A stretch of DNA of 64,000 nt from Alphaproteobacteria bacterium. GTDB lineage: Bacteria > Pseudomonadota > Alphaproteobacteria > CAAGCB01 > CAG-977. This document shows positions 7,363 through 16,478 of this stretch, in pieces. Positions within the stretch are counted from its first letter, which is position 1, and every line of letters starts with the position of its first letter. The stretch is taken from positions 62,001 through 126,000 of the forward strand of contig CAAGCB010000004.1 of the NCBI GenBank assembly GCA_900768185.1, in the 5' to 3' direction. The translations under genes were made by a program, and so were the position numbers. A model generated the notes under the pieces. The model ran no database searches. It was not told where the DNA came from and saw nothing but the letters and a program-made list of their open reading frames with translations.

Positions 7363-8676
7363 ATGCTGTATTTCATCGCTTTTTTGCTGGTTGCGGCTTT
7401 GGGCGCGTGCGTCGCCCTGTACCGAAAAAACGCCAAATTGACGGCGGAACGCGAGGATATGGCGAAAAAGGCGGGGCAAACCGAGTTCATGCAGTCCCGA
7501 TTGGACGAATTGAAGGGCGAAAACAACCGTTTGGACGCCGAAAACAAAAATCTGACGGCGGAAAAAGCGGCGCTGGAGGCTCGAATGGCGGACAGGGAAG
7601 CGCATTTGAACGATAAAATCGAAGAACTGAAAAACGCGCGCGACAGCCTGTCCTTGCAATTCAAAAGCGTATCCGTCGATTTGTTAAAGGAGCAAACCGT
7701 CGATTTTAAGAAAAACCAGCAGGAATCTCTGGGGCAAATGCTGAACCCGCTGAAAGACCAGTTGGACGCGTTCAAAAAACGCATGGAGGAGATCAATCAA
7801 ATCAACGCGGGCGACAAGGGCAGAATGGATCAACAGCTGAGCCAGCTGCTGAAAATGAACCAGACGCTGTCCGCCGACGCTCAAAACCTGACCAACGCGT
7901 TGAAAGGCAACACGAAACATCAGGGCGACTGGGGCGAAATGCAGTTGGAACGCATGTTTGAAATTTCCGGAATGGAAAAGGGCGTCGACTATTGCGCGCA
8001 GGAAAACCGCAAGGACGACGACGGCAACAACAAACGTCCCGACTATATCGTCAATCTGCCGGACAACCGCCGATTGATCATTGACTGCAAAGTGTCGCTG
8101 AACGCTTATATGCGTTTCGTCCGCGCCGACAATCCGGACGATCGGAAAAAATATCTGGCGGAACACGTCAAGGCGATCCGCGACCACATCAGGGAACTGG
8201 CGTCCAAGGATTACCAGTCTTTGATTAAAGAGCAGGGGCTGGATTACGTCTTTATGTTCATTCCCGTCGAACAGGCGTATATCGAGGCGATCAGCGCCGA
8301 TCCCGAAATTTACGCCGACGCTTACAAAAGCCGCATCGCCGTGACGACGGCGTCGTCTTTGCTGCCGGTTCTGCGCACCGTCCAAAACCTGTGGCAAATC
8401 GAACGGCAAAACAAAAACGTGATGGAAATCGCGAAACAGGGCGGCAGTCTGTACGACAAACTGGTCGGTTTCATTGAAGATATGCGGGGGATCGACAAAG
8501 CGTTGATAAATGCGCGGTCAAGCTATGACGAAGCGCTGAAAAAGCTGGCGACCGGCAGGGGGAACGCAATCGTTCTGGCTGAAAGAATGAAAACGCTGGG
8601 GGCGAAAGCGGCGAAAAAACTGCCCGTCGAATTGGTTGAAAAGGCGGAAATGATCGAATATGACGGCGAAGGCTAA
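7363..8676 (+). CDS. rmuC: DNA recombination protein RmuC
   Basis: RmuC is a predicted membrane-anchored nuclease-like protein that limits recombination at inverted repeats. An N-terminal transmembrane helix (FIAFLLVAALGACVALY) is followed by about 150 residues of coiled coil rich in Leu, Lys, Glu and Ala. The nuclease-like core comes next: HQGDWGEMQLERMFEISGM and RRLIIDCKVSLNAYMRF, which carry the restriction-endonuclease-fold acidic/Lys residues. The length of 437 residues is normal. GGAG lies before the ATG. The gene has its own promoter and its stop overlaps the stop of convergent queH by four bases. Confidence 0.95.
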   Translation: MLYFIAFLLVAALGACVALYRKNAKLTAEREDMAKKAGQTEFMQSRLDELKGENNRLDAENKNLTAEKAALEARMADREAHLNDKIEELKNARDSLSLQFKSVSVDLLKEQTVDFKKNQQESLGQMLNPLKDQLDAFKKRMEEINQINAGDKGRMDQQLSQLLKMNQTLSADAQNLTNALKGNTKHQGDWGEMQLERMFEISGMEKGVDYCAQENRKDDDGNNKRPDYIVNLPDNRRLIIDCKVSLNAYMRFVRADNPDDRKKYLAEHVKAIRDHIRELASKDYQSLIKEQGLDYVFMFIPVEQAYIEAISADPEIYADAYKSRIAVTTASSLLPVLRTVQNLWQIERQNKNVMEIAKQGGSLYDKLVGFIEDMRGIDKALINARSSYDEALKKLATGRGNAIVLAERMKTLGAKAAKKLPVELVEKAEMIEYDGEG

Positions 8677-9215
8677 TTTTTTCCTCGTACGGAAAACGGG
8701 CAGCCGCAATAGTTTTGCGCGTACATTCCCGATTCTTTGACCAGTTTTTGACGCGTTTGTTCCAGTCCGCCTTTGCGCCAGTTGGTGAAATCGTAGGCGA
8801 CGCCCGTTTCTTCGGACGCTGTTTGCGCGGCGTCGTTGACCTGCTTCAAATCTTTGTAGCGCGAAATCCCCAGAACGGACGTGACGGCGGAAAACCCGTT
8901 TTCCTTGGCGTATTCCATCGCGCGTTTCAGACGGAAATGAAAGCATACGGAACATCGCCGTCCGCGTTCCGGTTCGTTTTCCAATCCTTTGACCGCCGTC
9001 AGCCAGTTTTCCGGATCGTATTCCAAAGAAATGAAAGAAACGCCGCGTTCACGGCAGAACCGTTCGTTTTCCGCCCGCCGCTTTTCGTATTCCGTTGCGG
9101 GGGCGATGTTCGGGTTGTAAAACAAAACGGAAAAATCAGCGTTTTCTTTTGCCAGTTTGTCAATAACGGCGCAAGAACACGGCGCGCAACAGGATAGCAA
9201 AAGCGTTTTTGTCAT
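8673..9215 (-). CDS. queH: Epoxyqueuosine reductase QueH
   Basis: QueH performs the last step of queuosine biosynthesis, reducing epoxyqueuosine in tRNA, and is an unrelated alternative to cobalamin-dependent QueG. Family cysteine motifs are all visible: CCAPC at residues 9-13, the CSVCFHFRL pair in the middle, and YCGCPFS near the C-terminus. These are expected to bind iron-sulfur and zinc/iron centres. VLFYNPNIAPATEYEKR and TSVLGISRYKD also match. At 180 residues it is close to the usual size. It is monocistronic and converges on rmuC. No other queuosine gene lies in the window. Confidence 0.93.
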   Translation of the reverse strand: MTKTLLLSCCAPCSCAVIDKLAKENADFSVLFYNPNIAPATEYEKRRAENERFCRERGVSFISLEYDPENWLTAVKGLENEPERGRRCSVCFHFRLKRAMEYAKENGFSAVTSVLGISRYKDLKQVNDAAQTASEETGVAYDFTNWRKGGLEQTRQKLVKESGMYAQNYCGCPFSVRGKN

Positions 9216-9232
9216 AACGGATACTTTCAGAT

Positions 9233-9263
9233 GAAAACGGCTGAGAAAATTCCCAGCCGTTTC
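9233..9263 (-). terminator. Terminator of the DUF2934-like gene
   Basis: A 9-bp stem AAACGGCTG/CAGCCGTTT with a 10-base loop, followed by TTTTC on the minus strand, 20 bases beyond the stop. Confidence 0.65.
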
Positions 9264-9281
9264 AAGTCGATTGAAGCAAAA

Positions 9282-9554
9282 TTATTTTTTCGCCGCCGTC
9301 TTCTTGGCGGGGGCTTTTTTTGCGGCGGGTTTCTTTTCCGCGGCTTCGGTTTTCACGGCTTTTTTCGCGGCGGGTTTCTTCTTTTCCGCGGTTTCGGCGG
9401 GTTTTTCCTCGCAACAGCAACAACAGCATTCGGCTTCCTTGTTGCCTTCCTGCGCTTCGGCTTCCAGCCAGCAATCGATTTCGACGCCTTCGGGGCAGCC
9501 GTTGTTCAGCCAAACATAATATGCCGCTTCGCGGACTTCATCTTCTTTTGCCAT
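9282..9554 (-). CDS. Small DUF2934-like protein with hexacysteine run and histone-H1-like tail
   Basis: The 90-residue protein has three parts. The first 35 residues (DEVREAAYYVWLNNGCPEGV then DCWLEAEAQ) match the helical DUF2934 motif, which ends in a W-L-x-A-E pattern. A run of six cysteines follows. The last 45 residues are a KPAAKK/AKKTAAKK repeat tail like bacterial histone-H1 homologues, which bind DNA or other polyanions. GGGAG before the chosen ATG supports this start; an upstream in-frame codon lacks a ribosome site. Function unknown. Nucleic-acid binding through the tail is an inference, and the Cys run could bind metal. Confidence 0.75.
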   Translation of the reverse strand: MAKEDEVREAAYYVWLNNGCPEGVEIDCWLEAEAQEGNKEAECCCCCCEEKPAETAEKKKPAAKKAVKTEAAEKKPAAKKAPAKKTAAKK

Positions 9555-9666
9555 TTGCACTCTCCCAAAACAATGTGTTTTTATCAGCCTGATTATTTTC
9601 ACGCCGTCTTAAACTATTAACCGATTTTTTTTTAAAACTCAACGAAAATCCAACAAAAGCAAGCTT

Positions 9667-10311
9667 TTAAGGACGAAAATCCTCTTTCCATGGCGGCAAA
9701 ACGGTGAAATCGTCCGCCGATTTTTGCAAATCGGGCAAAATCTTTGACAGCAGTGCGGCGCGTTCCCGCGTCCGTTCCGGCGAAAAGAACCGTTCCCGCA
9801 ACGCCAGACGGGGCAACACCAAATCGGGGGCGGCGTCAATGTAGCGGATATCAATCGTATAGCCGATCCGGCGGATTTCCAGATACAGATCGACATGGTG
9901 CGGATTGGCGTTCGAATGTTCGAATAAAATGGGCAGTTTGTGTCGGACGGCTTGCTTTAACAGCTGATAGCCCGTGAAACGCGCCGGAATTTCCCAGCGT
10001 TCGAACGATGTTTGACGGTTTTTCAAATGTTCCGCCAGATAAACGGGCAATTCCTCCATCAGCGCGTCAAACGAAATGTACAGCAATTCGGGGTGTTCCG
10101 CTTTAATCGCCTTGCAAACCGCCGATTTTCCAGAGGCGGGCAAACCGCACACATTGATCAGGCGCGGGTGTTCGACGGGCGTCACCCCGTTCAGCGCGCG
10201 TTTGACGGCGGCGCGGATTTCCGATTTGACAGCCTTTAAATCGGTGTCGGGCGGAAAAATCCGGCTGAGAGTCGTATGGGGAAAGAGAATTTTATCGATG
10301 ATTTTCTGCAT
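9667..10311 (-). CDS. Zeta-toxin-like P-loop kinase family protein
   Basis: The 214-residue product has a Walker A motif in NVCGLPASGKSAVCKAI (residues about 53-69). YISFDALMEELPVYL follows, as in zeta-toxin/AAA-type small-molecule kinases, where the Asp after the second strand binds substrate. ILFEHSNANPHHVDLYLEI and a basic RLALRERFFSPERTRER region resemble the LID of such kinases. AGGA precedes the ATG; an upstream TTG has no ribosome site. No epsilon-type antitoxin is adjacent, so a toxin-antitoxin role is not supported and a metabolic kinase is equally possible. It is transcribed away from the glycogen operon. Confidence 0.7.
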   Translation of the reverse strand: MQKIIDKILFPHTTLSRIFPPDTDLKAVKSEIRAAVKRALNGVTPVEHPRLINVCGLPASGKSAVCKAIKAEHPELLYISFDALMEELPVYLAEHLKNRQTSFERWEIPARFTGYQLLKQAVRHKLPILFEHSNANPHHVDLYLEIRRIGYTIDIRYIDAAPDLVLPRLALRERFFSPERTRERAALLSKILPDLQKSADDFTVLPPWKEDFRP

Positions 10312-10402
10312 GATCCTGATTCCGGCGGTCTGATGTGGAATGCTAGCACGGCGTCGGCTGAAATCAATCAAAAAACGATTATGCCGAAAGTGTTTAAAAC
10401 GC

Positions 10403-10431
10403 TGGAAATGAAAAAACGGTTTGTATATACT
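10403..10431 (+). promoter_or_regulatory. Promoter of the glycogen operon
   Basis: -35-like TGGAAA, a 17-base spacer and perfect -10 TATACT, about 35 bases before the glgE ATG. No other good promoter is apparent before malQ. Confidence 0.5.
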
Positions 10432-10466
10432 GAATGAAATTTTTTTCTATCAAGGAGAACCGTTCC

Positions 10467-12581
10467 ATGGGACGCGAAAGAAAAATCAAACCGAAAAAGA
10501 CCCCCGTTATCGCCGGCAGCGACGTCGCGGACGTCAGCAAGCGCGGCTGGGTCATCAAGGAAAGAAAAAACCGTCTGCTGGATCGTTCGGCAAGTTCGCC
10601 GATCACGATTGAACGCGTCACCCCCGAAATCAGCGCGGGACGCTACGCCGTCAAACGTGAAGTCGGAGATACGATGGAGGTTCAAGCCGCCATTTTCAAG
10701 GACGGTCACGACTTGCTCAAAGCCGTCGTGATGTGCCGCCACGCGGATTCGGACGAATGGTGGGAAGCCCCGATGACGGAAATAAACCACGGTTTGGCGC
10801 TGTGGAGCGGTTCTTTGTGGTTCGGAGACAACACCCGCTATGTCTACACGATCGAAGCGTGGGTCGACGAATTCGGCACATGGCGCGACGGCACGATGAA
10901 AAAACGCGAAGCGGGGCAGGGCGTCGCTCTTGAACTGGTCGAAGGCGCGAACATTATCCGCAAAACTTTGGAACGGCTGGAAACGACGACGGACGTGCGC
11001 GATCCGGACGCCCGCGAACAGGATATGGCTTTTCTGGCGGACGTGCTGGCGCGTTTTGACGCCGACACCGACGAATACGAATGCGCCAACCTGTTGATGA
11101 GCGACGAAGTGCTGGACGCCATGGATCGCTGGCCCGACCGCGACAAAGCGACGCGCTACGACCGTGAACTGGAGGTCTATGTCGATCGCCCACGCGCGCG
11201 TTTCGGCGCGTGGTATGAAATGGACGTCCGTTCTCAGGGAACGCGGGAGGGAATCCACGGCACGTTCAAAGACGGCGAGGCGCGCCTGCCCGAAATCAGG
11301 GAAATGGGGTTCGATGTCGTTTATTTGATGCCGATTCACCCGATCGGTCACACCCACCGCAAAGGCAAAAACAATTCGCTGGTGTGCGAACCGGGCGATG
11401 TCGGATCGCCGTACGCCATCGGATCGGAAGACGGCGGTCATAAATCCGTCCACCCGCAACTGGGGTCGATGGACGATTTCCGTTCTTTCGTCCGCCGCGC
11501 GCGCGAATTGGATATGGAGGTCGCCCTCGATTTCGCCATTCAATGCTCGCCCGATCACCCGTGGATCAAGGAACACCCCGAATGGTTCGTTTTCCGTCCC
11601 GACGGCACGATTAAATACGCGGAAAATCCGCCGAAGAAGTATCAGGACATCGTCAATGTCGATTTTTACGCCGAACAGGGCGATTCCCTGTGGCTGGAGT
11701 TGCGCGACACTTTCCTGTTCTGGGCGAACGAGGGAATCCGTATTTTCCGTATCGACAACCCGCACACAAAATCCATTCCGTTTTGGGAATGGGTGATTCG
11801 CGAAGTCCAAAACGTCTATCCCGACACGCTGTTTCTGGCGGAGGCTTTCACTCGCCCGCCGATGATGCAGATGTTGGCGAAAATCGGCTTTTCACAGTCT
11901 TATTCCTATTTTACATGGCGCGAAACGCGCAAGGAGCTGGAGGAATACTTCGCGGAATTGACGCAGACGGAGTTAAAGGAATACTTCCGCCCGAATCTGT
12001 TTCCGACGACGCCTGACATCATGCCGTTCTATCTGCACGATGCGCCGCGATCGGCGTTCATTATCCGCTTTATTCTGGCAGCGACGCTTTCTTCGTCCTA
12101 CGGTATGCTGAACGGGTACGAACTGTGCGAAAACGACGGCATTTACGGAAAAGAGGAATTTAACAATTCCGAAAAGTACGAAATCCGCGTCCGCGACTGG
12201 AACGCCGACGGCAACATCAAGGATCTGATTTCTCAAATCAACTGGATCCGCAACGAAAACTACGCTTTGCAACTGTATGAAAATCTGCGTTTCTACGGAT
12301 CGGAAAACGAAAACATCATGTTTTACGGTAAAATGACCGAAGACCGCGGCAATATGATTTTCGTGGCGATCAGCCTTGATCCGTGGCACGGACAGGCAGG
12401 GCGCGTCTGGTTCCCGACGGACGAAATGGGCGTCGCTCCCGGCGGACGGTTCTGGGTTGAAGAATTGCTGAGCGGCAGACAGTTCGAGGTGCGCGGGGGC
12501 GAAATGTGGGTCAACCTGTATCCCGCCGGCAATCAAGCCGAAATCTACCGCGTCACGCCGATTGACAAATCGTGGGGATAG
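10467..12581 (+). CDS. glgE: Alpha-1,4-glucan:maltose-1-phosphate maltosyltransferase
   Basis: GlgE, a GH13_3 enzyme, transfers maltosyl units from maltose-1-phosphate onto alpha-1,4-glucans. The 704-residue protein has the N-terminal beta-sandwich (about residues 40-160), then the TIM barrel. The expected nucleophile is Asp430 in IFRIDNPHTK and the acid/base Glu459 in FLAEAFTRP; their spacing of 29 equals that of the Streptomyces enzyme. A third Asp near 517 lies in TTPDIMP. YLMPIHPIGHTHRKGKNN and the NPPKKYQDI region are also typical of GlgE. AAGGAG sits 8 bases before this ATG; an in-frame ATG 33 bases earlier has no site. It is the first gene of the operon. Confidence 0.96.
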   Translation: MGRERKIKPKKTPVIAGSDVADVSKRGWVIKERKNRLLDRSASSPITIERVTPEISAGRYAVKREVGDTMEVQAAIFKDGHDLLKAVVMCRHADSDEWWEAPMTEINHGLALWSGSLWFGDNTRYVYTIEAWVDEFGTWRDGTMKKREAGQGVALELVEGANIIRKTLERLETTTDVRDPDAREQDMAFLADVLARFDADTDEYECANLLMSDEVLDAMDRWPDRDKATRYDRELEVYVDRPRARFGAWYEMDVRSQGTREGIHGTFKDGEARLPEIREMGFDVVYLMPIHPIGHTHRKGKNNSLVCEPGDVGSPYAIGSEDGGHKSVHPQLGSMDDFRSFVRRARELDMEVALDFAIQCSPDHPWIKEHPEWFVFRPDGTIKYAENPPKKYQDIVNVDFYAEQGDSLWLELRDTFLFWANEGIRIFRIDNPHTKSIPFWEWVIREVQNVYPDTLFLAEAFTRPPMMQMLAKIGFSQSYSYFTWRETRKELEEYFAELTQTELKEYFRPNLFPTTPDIMPFYLHDAPRSAFIIRFILAATLSSSYGMLNGYELCENDGIYGKEEFNNSEKYEIRVRDWNADGNIKDLISQINWIRNENYALQLYENLRFYGSENENIMFYGKMTEDRGNMIFVAISLDPWHGQAGRVWFPTDEMGVAPGGRFWVEELLSGRQFEVRGGEMWVNLYPAGNQAEIYRVTPIDKSWG

Positions 12582-12593
12582 GATAATTATCAA

Positions 12594-12628
12594 CGCAAGG
12601 GGGCGTCCCGAACCGACGCCGCCTTGCG
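12594..12628 (+). promoter_or_regulatory. Intercistronic hairpin between glgE and mak
   Basis: The arms CGCAAGGGGGCGTC and GACGCCGCCTTGCG pair over 14 positions with one mismatch around a 7-base loop. No U-run follows, so a simple terminator is unlikely. It could stabilise the glgE mRNA end, set the glgE/mak ratio or act as a pause site. Confidence 0.6.
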
Positions 12629-12680
12629 TCCGTTTCCGTCACAGGCTGTTTCAACACTAACAAAATCGAGTCGTTCCGTT

Positions 12681-14252
12681 ATGCTTACCGCGTTAAAAGA
12701 CCAAGAATTTTTATCGATAGAAAAAGAAAATTTAAAAGAACTTTTAAAAGATCCCGTGTTTCAGGATTCCCTGTGCCGAAAGCTGGAAAATTTCATGCCG
12801 TCCAAACGCTGGTACAGCGCAAAGGACGATACGATTTCGACCGTTTGTTTCCAAGCTGTCCCGTTTGTCGACGATATTGCTCTGGCGGTTGTTCTGGTTG
12901 CGCTGAAGGGCGGCGACAAGCCGATGTTTCAAATTCCGATGCGCATGGTTTTCGGCGAGGACGCGGAAAAAATCGCTGAAAGCGCGGTCATCGCGGGCGT
13001 AACCGCCGCCGAAGGAAAACAAGGGGTCATCTACGATGCCGCGGGCGATGACGACTTTTGCGCCAAGCTTTTGCCTCTGCTGGAACAGGACGCGTCCGTT
13101 CCCGTCGACGCGAGCGCGCTTTTGCACGGCGCGTCTACGGTCGCCGGAAAGGATTCCATTCGCGAAGTCGCCGGACAACCGCAGAAAATGCTGGGTGTCG
13201 AGCAAAGCAACACGTCTTTGATCGTCGGCAAAAAGATTATGCTGAAACTGTACCGCCGCACGGCGTTCGGGTCGCACCCCGAAATCGCGACGACCGCTTT
13301 TTTGACCGAAGAAGCCAAATTCGCAAACACGCCCGCCTATCTGGGCATGTTGGAACTGAAATACGCCGACGATCGGTCGATGGCTTTGGGGATTTTGCAG
13401 TCTTTCGTTCCGAACGAGGGCGACGGTTGGTCTTATACGATGGATTATCTGAAATCGTATTTTGCGGACGCTTTGATAAATGAAAACGCGGGCGGTCATG
13501 AAACCTATTTGAAAGAAGCGCGTCTGTTGGGGCAGAGAACCGCCGAAATGCACAAGGCGTTTTTCAAAGGAACGGACGATGTGTTTCGTCCGTCCCACGT
13601 CAAAGCCGACGATTTGCAGAATTGGCGCGATCAGACGATTGCGCAGGCGGATAAAACGCTGGCGGTATGCGCCGCGAATGTCGAAAATCTGACCGGCGAA
13701 CTGAAAGATCGCGTGCAGTCGCTGATCGACAGTCGCGAAAAAATTGTCGCGCGCGTCAACGAATTGCTGCCCGTCGTCGCGGACGGCTATAAAACCCGTT
13801 TCCACGGCGACTATCATTTGGGGCAGGTCGTCATTGACGACACGGGCGATTTTTATATTTTGGATTTCGAAGGCGAACCGTTGCGTCCGATTACCGAACG
13901 TCAAGTCAAGCAGTCCGTTTTAAAAGACGTCGCGGGCATGGTGCGCTCGTTTGATTATGCGGCGTTCGGCGCGGTTTTGATGTACGTCATGCCCGAAAAC
14001 AGGGACAAGGCGATGAAAATCGCAACCGAATGGAAAGCGCAAGCCGTGTGCGCGTTTCTGGACGGGTATTTTGAAAACATGGCGAATTGCGAATCTCTGC
14101 CCGCCGACAGGGACGCGACACTGAAACTGCTGGATTTGTTCACGCTGGAAAAAGCCCTGTACGAAGTGATTTACGAGGTCGCCAACCGTCCCGATTGGCT
14201 GGCGATTCCCATGAACGGCATCGCCCGTTTGATTAACCTTGATGGAGAATGA
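12681..14252 (+). CDS. mak: Maltokinase
   Basis: Maltokinase phosphorylates maltose with ATP to alpha-maltose-1-phosphate, the GlgE substrate. The 523-residue protein shows the Mak N-terminal cap (FMPSKRWYSAKDD), then an aminoglycoside-phosphotransferase-like fold. The nucleotide-binding part is SNTSLIVGKKIMLKLYRR, the catalytic loop FHGDYHLGQVV (Asp377) and the metal site YILDFEGEP (Asp395). It is not fused to trehalose synthase, as it is in some bacteria. The ATG has only a weak GAG ribosome site, and 99 bases including a strong hairpin separate it from glgE, so expression may be lower than glgE. Its last bases overlap the region before glgB, so those two are coupled. Confidence 0.93.
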   Translation: MLTALKDQEFLSIEKENLKELLKDPVFQDSLCRKLENFMPSKRWYSAKDDTISTVCFQAVPFVDDIALAVVLVALKGGDKPMFQIPMRMVFGEDAEKIAESAVIAGVTAAEGKQGVIYDAAGDDDFCAKLLPLLEQDASVPVDASALLHGASTVAGKDSIREVAGQPQKMLGVEQSNTSLIVGKKIMLKLYRRTAFGSHPEIATTAFLTEEAKFANTPAYLGMLELKYADDRSMALGILQSFVPNEGDGWSYTMDYLKSYFADALINENAGGHETYLKEARLLGQRTAEMHKAFFKGTDDVFRPSHVKADDLQNWRDQTIAQADKTLAVCAANVENLTGELKDRVQSLIDSREKIVARVNELLPVVADGYKTRFHGDYHLGQVVIDDTGDFYILDFEGEPLRPITERQVKQSVLKDVAGMVRSFDYAAFGAVLMYVMPENRDKAMKIATEWKAQAVCAFLDGYFENMANCESLPADRDATLKLLDLFTLEKALYEVIYEVANRPDWLAIPMNGIARLINLDGE

Positions 14253-14254
14253 AT

Positions 14255-16459
14255 ATGAAAAACTACTTGGACGAAAGCATCGTTGAAGCTCTGGTCACTT
14301 CCGGTTATGGGGATCCGTTCTCTGTCCTTGGTTTGCACAGGGAAGGCAAAGACGGCGATCTGGTGTTGCGCACGTTGCAGCCGCAGGCGCAGAACGTCTA
14401 TGTTTTGGAATATGAAACGGGCAACGTCATGGCGCAGATGGAACGCGTCCACAGCGCGGGACTGTTCCAGTTCGAATTTCCCGCCGATTGGGATTACTTT
14501 AAATATCGTCTGCGTGTCGATTTGTGGTCGGGCGATTCCTACGATACCGAAGACGCATACCGCTTTCCGCCCGTTTTAGGCGATATGGATTTGTATTTCC
14601 TGTCAGAAGGTTCTCATCTGGACGAATACGACCGTTTGGGCGCGCACCCGATGACGCATGACGGCGTGGACGGCGTCGCGTTCGCCGTTTGGGCGCCGAA
14701 CGCCCGCCGCGTTTCCGTTGTCGGCACGTTCAATGAATGGGACGGACGCCGCCACATGATGCGTCCGCGCGGTTCGACGGGGATTTGGGAAATCTTCGTT
14801 CCGCATATTTCCGCGGGCGTTCTGTACAAATACGAATTGATCGGACCTGATGGAAACATCTTGCCTCTGAAAGCCGATCCGCTGGCTTTTTACGCCGAAA
14901 AACGCCCGTCGACCGCTTCCGTCGTCTATGATTTGGAAAAATACCAATGGCAGGCGAAAGGTTGGGATAAAAAGCGCGAGAACGTCAATGCGCTGGACGC
15001 GCCGATTTCTATTTACGAAGTCCATCTGGGATCGTGGAAACGTCATTTTGAAGACAACAGCTATTTAAGCTATCAGGAAATGGCGCAAGAGCTGGTCAAT
15101 TATGTCAAAGACATGGGCTACACGCATGTTGAATTGCTGCCCGTCAACGAACACCCGTTCGACGGATCGTGGGGATATCAGGCGACGGGGCTGTACGCGC
15201 CGACCAGCCGTTTCGGAAAGCCCGACGAATTTCGCGCGCTGATTGACGCTTTTCACAAAGCGGGAATCGCCGTCGTCATGGACTGGGTTCCGGGACATTT
15301 CCCGAAAGATTCGTTCGGTTTGGCGAATTTTGACGGAACGGCTTTGTATGAACATGCCGATCCGCGCCGCGGCGAACACAAGGATTGGGGAACGAAAATC
15401 TACAACTACGGGCGCCGCGAAGTCGGGAATTTCCTGACGTCGAACGCGATGTTCTGGAATAAAAAATACCGGATCGACGGTTTGCGCGTCGACGCGGTCG
15501 CTTCAATGCTGTATTTGGATTACAGCCGCAAAGCCGGCGAATGGATCCCGAACGAATTCGGCGGACACGAGGATCTGGAAGCCGTCGCGTTTTTGAAACG
15601 CACCAACGAACTGATGTATGAAAATTGTCCGGGGACGGCGACCTTTGCCGAAGAATCGACCGCATGGCCGATGGTGTCCCGTCCGACGTACATGGGCGGT
15701 TTGGGATTCGGCTATAAATGGAACATGGGCTGGATGCACGACACGCTGGAATATATGGCGAAAGACCCGATCTACCGCCGTTACCACCACAATAAAATGA
15801 CGTTCGGCATGCTGTACGCCTACAATGAAAACTTCGTTTTGCCGCTCAGCCATGACGAAGTCGTCCACGGCAAATGTTCCCTGCTGAACAAAATGGCTGG
15901 CGACCGGTGGCAGAAATTTGCCAACTTGCGCGCGTACTACGGCTTTATGTACGGATTCCCCGGCAAAAAGCTGTTGTTTATGGGCGGAGAATTCGCACAG
16001 GATCGCGAATGGGACTACAACGGATCGCTCAGCTGGCATTTGTTGAACGATCCGATGCATCGCGGCGTGCAAAACGCCGTGCGCGATTTGAACAGAATCT
16101 ATCGCGACACCCCCGCTTTGTACGAACAGGACTACTCTCCCGAAGGGTTTGAATGGATTGACGCCGATAACGCGGACGAAAGCGTTTTCACCTTTATCCG
16201 AAAGGCTAAAAATTCAGATGAAATGGTTGTCGCCGTGTCGAACTTTACTCCCGTTCCGCGTGAAAACTTCAAAGTCGGCGTTCCCAAGGGCGGACGCTAT
16301 GTCGAAGTTTTCAATTCTGACGCCGAAATCTACGGCGGCAGCGGTATGGGCAACATGGGCGGAGTCAATGCGACCGAAGAAGGGTGGAACAACCGCCCGT
16401 ATTCGATTTCGATCACCGTTCCGCCTTTGTCCACGGTGATGTTCGTTCTGCAACGCTGA
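14255..16459 (+). CDS. glgB: 1,4-alpha-glucan branching enzyme
   Basis: GlgB cuts an alpha-1,4 chain and rejoins it by an alpha-1,6 bond. Two N-terminal carbohydrate-binding/early-set modules are followed by the GH13 barrel. The CBM48 part includes FAVWAPNARRVSVVGTFNEW. Catalytic residues are Asp413 (DGLRVDAVASM), Glu466 (TFAEESTAWP) and Asp534 (LSHDEVVHGK); their spacing equals that of E. coli D405/E458/D526. At 734 residues it is full length. Two in-frame ATGs exist. The first overlaps the mak stop but lies one base from GGAG, so the second, 7 bases from it, is preferred. Third gene of the operon. Confidence 0.97.
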   Translation: MKNYLDESIVEALVTSGYGDPFSVLGLHREGKDGDLVLRTLQPQAQNVYVLEYETGNVMAQMERVHSAGLFQFEFPADWDYFKYRLRVDLWSGDSYDTEDAYRFPPVLGDMDLYFLSEGSHLDEYDRLGAHPMTHDGVDGVAFAVWAPNARRVSVVGTFNEWDGRRHMMRPRGSTGIWEIFVPHISAGVLYKYELIGPDGNILPLKADPLAFYAEKRPSTASVVYDLEKYQWQAKGWDKKRENVNALDAPISIYEVHLGSWKRHFEDNSYLSYQEMAQELVNYVKDMGYTHVELLPVNEHPFDGSWGYQATGLYAPTSRFGKPDEFRALIDAFHKAGIAVVMDWVPGHFPKDSFGLANFDGTALYEHADPRRGEHKDWGTKIYNYGRREVGNFLTSNAMFWNKKYRIDGLRVDAVASMLYLDYSRKAGEWIPNEFGGHEDLEAVAFLKRTNELMYENCPGTATFAEESTAWPMVSRPTYMGGLGFGYKWNMGWMHDTLEYMAKDPIYRRYHHNKMTFGMLYAYNENFVLPLSHDEVVHGKCSLLNKMAGDRWQKFANLRAYYGFMYGFPGKKLLFMGGEFAQDREWDYNGSLSWHLLNDPMHRGVQNAVRDLNRIYRDTPALYEQDYSPEGFEWIDADNADESVFTFIRKAKNSDEMVVAVSNFTPVPRENFKVGVPKGGRYVEVFNSDAEIYGGSGMGNMGGVNATEEGWNNRPYSISITVPPLSTVMFVLQR

Positions 16460-16478
16460 TACGGAGTAACTGCGCCCC

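Noticed and set aside
9667..10311. Zeta-toxin/antitoxin module
   Set aside because: Only the kinase-like gene is present; no small antitoxin-like gene adjoins it.
10368..11810. A 480-codon open frame on the minus strand across glgE
   Set aside because: It lies opposite a gene with intact GH13 catalytic motifs; its translation is low in recognisable motifs and rich in Arg, Phe and Val as expected of an antisense shadow.
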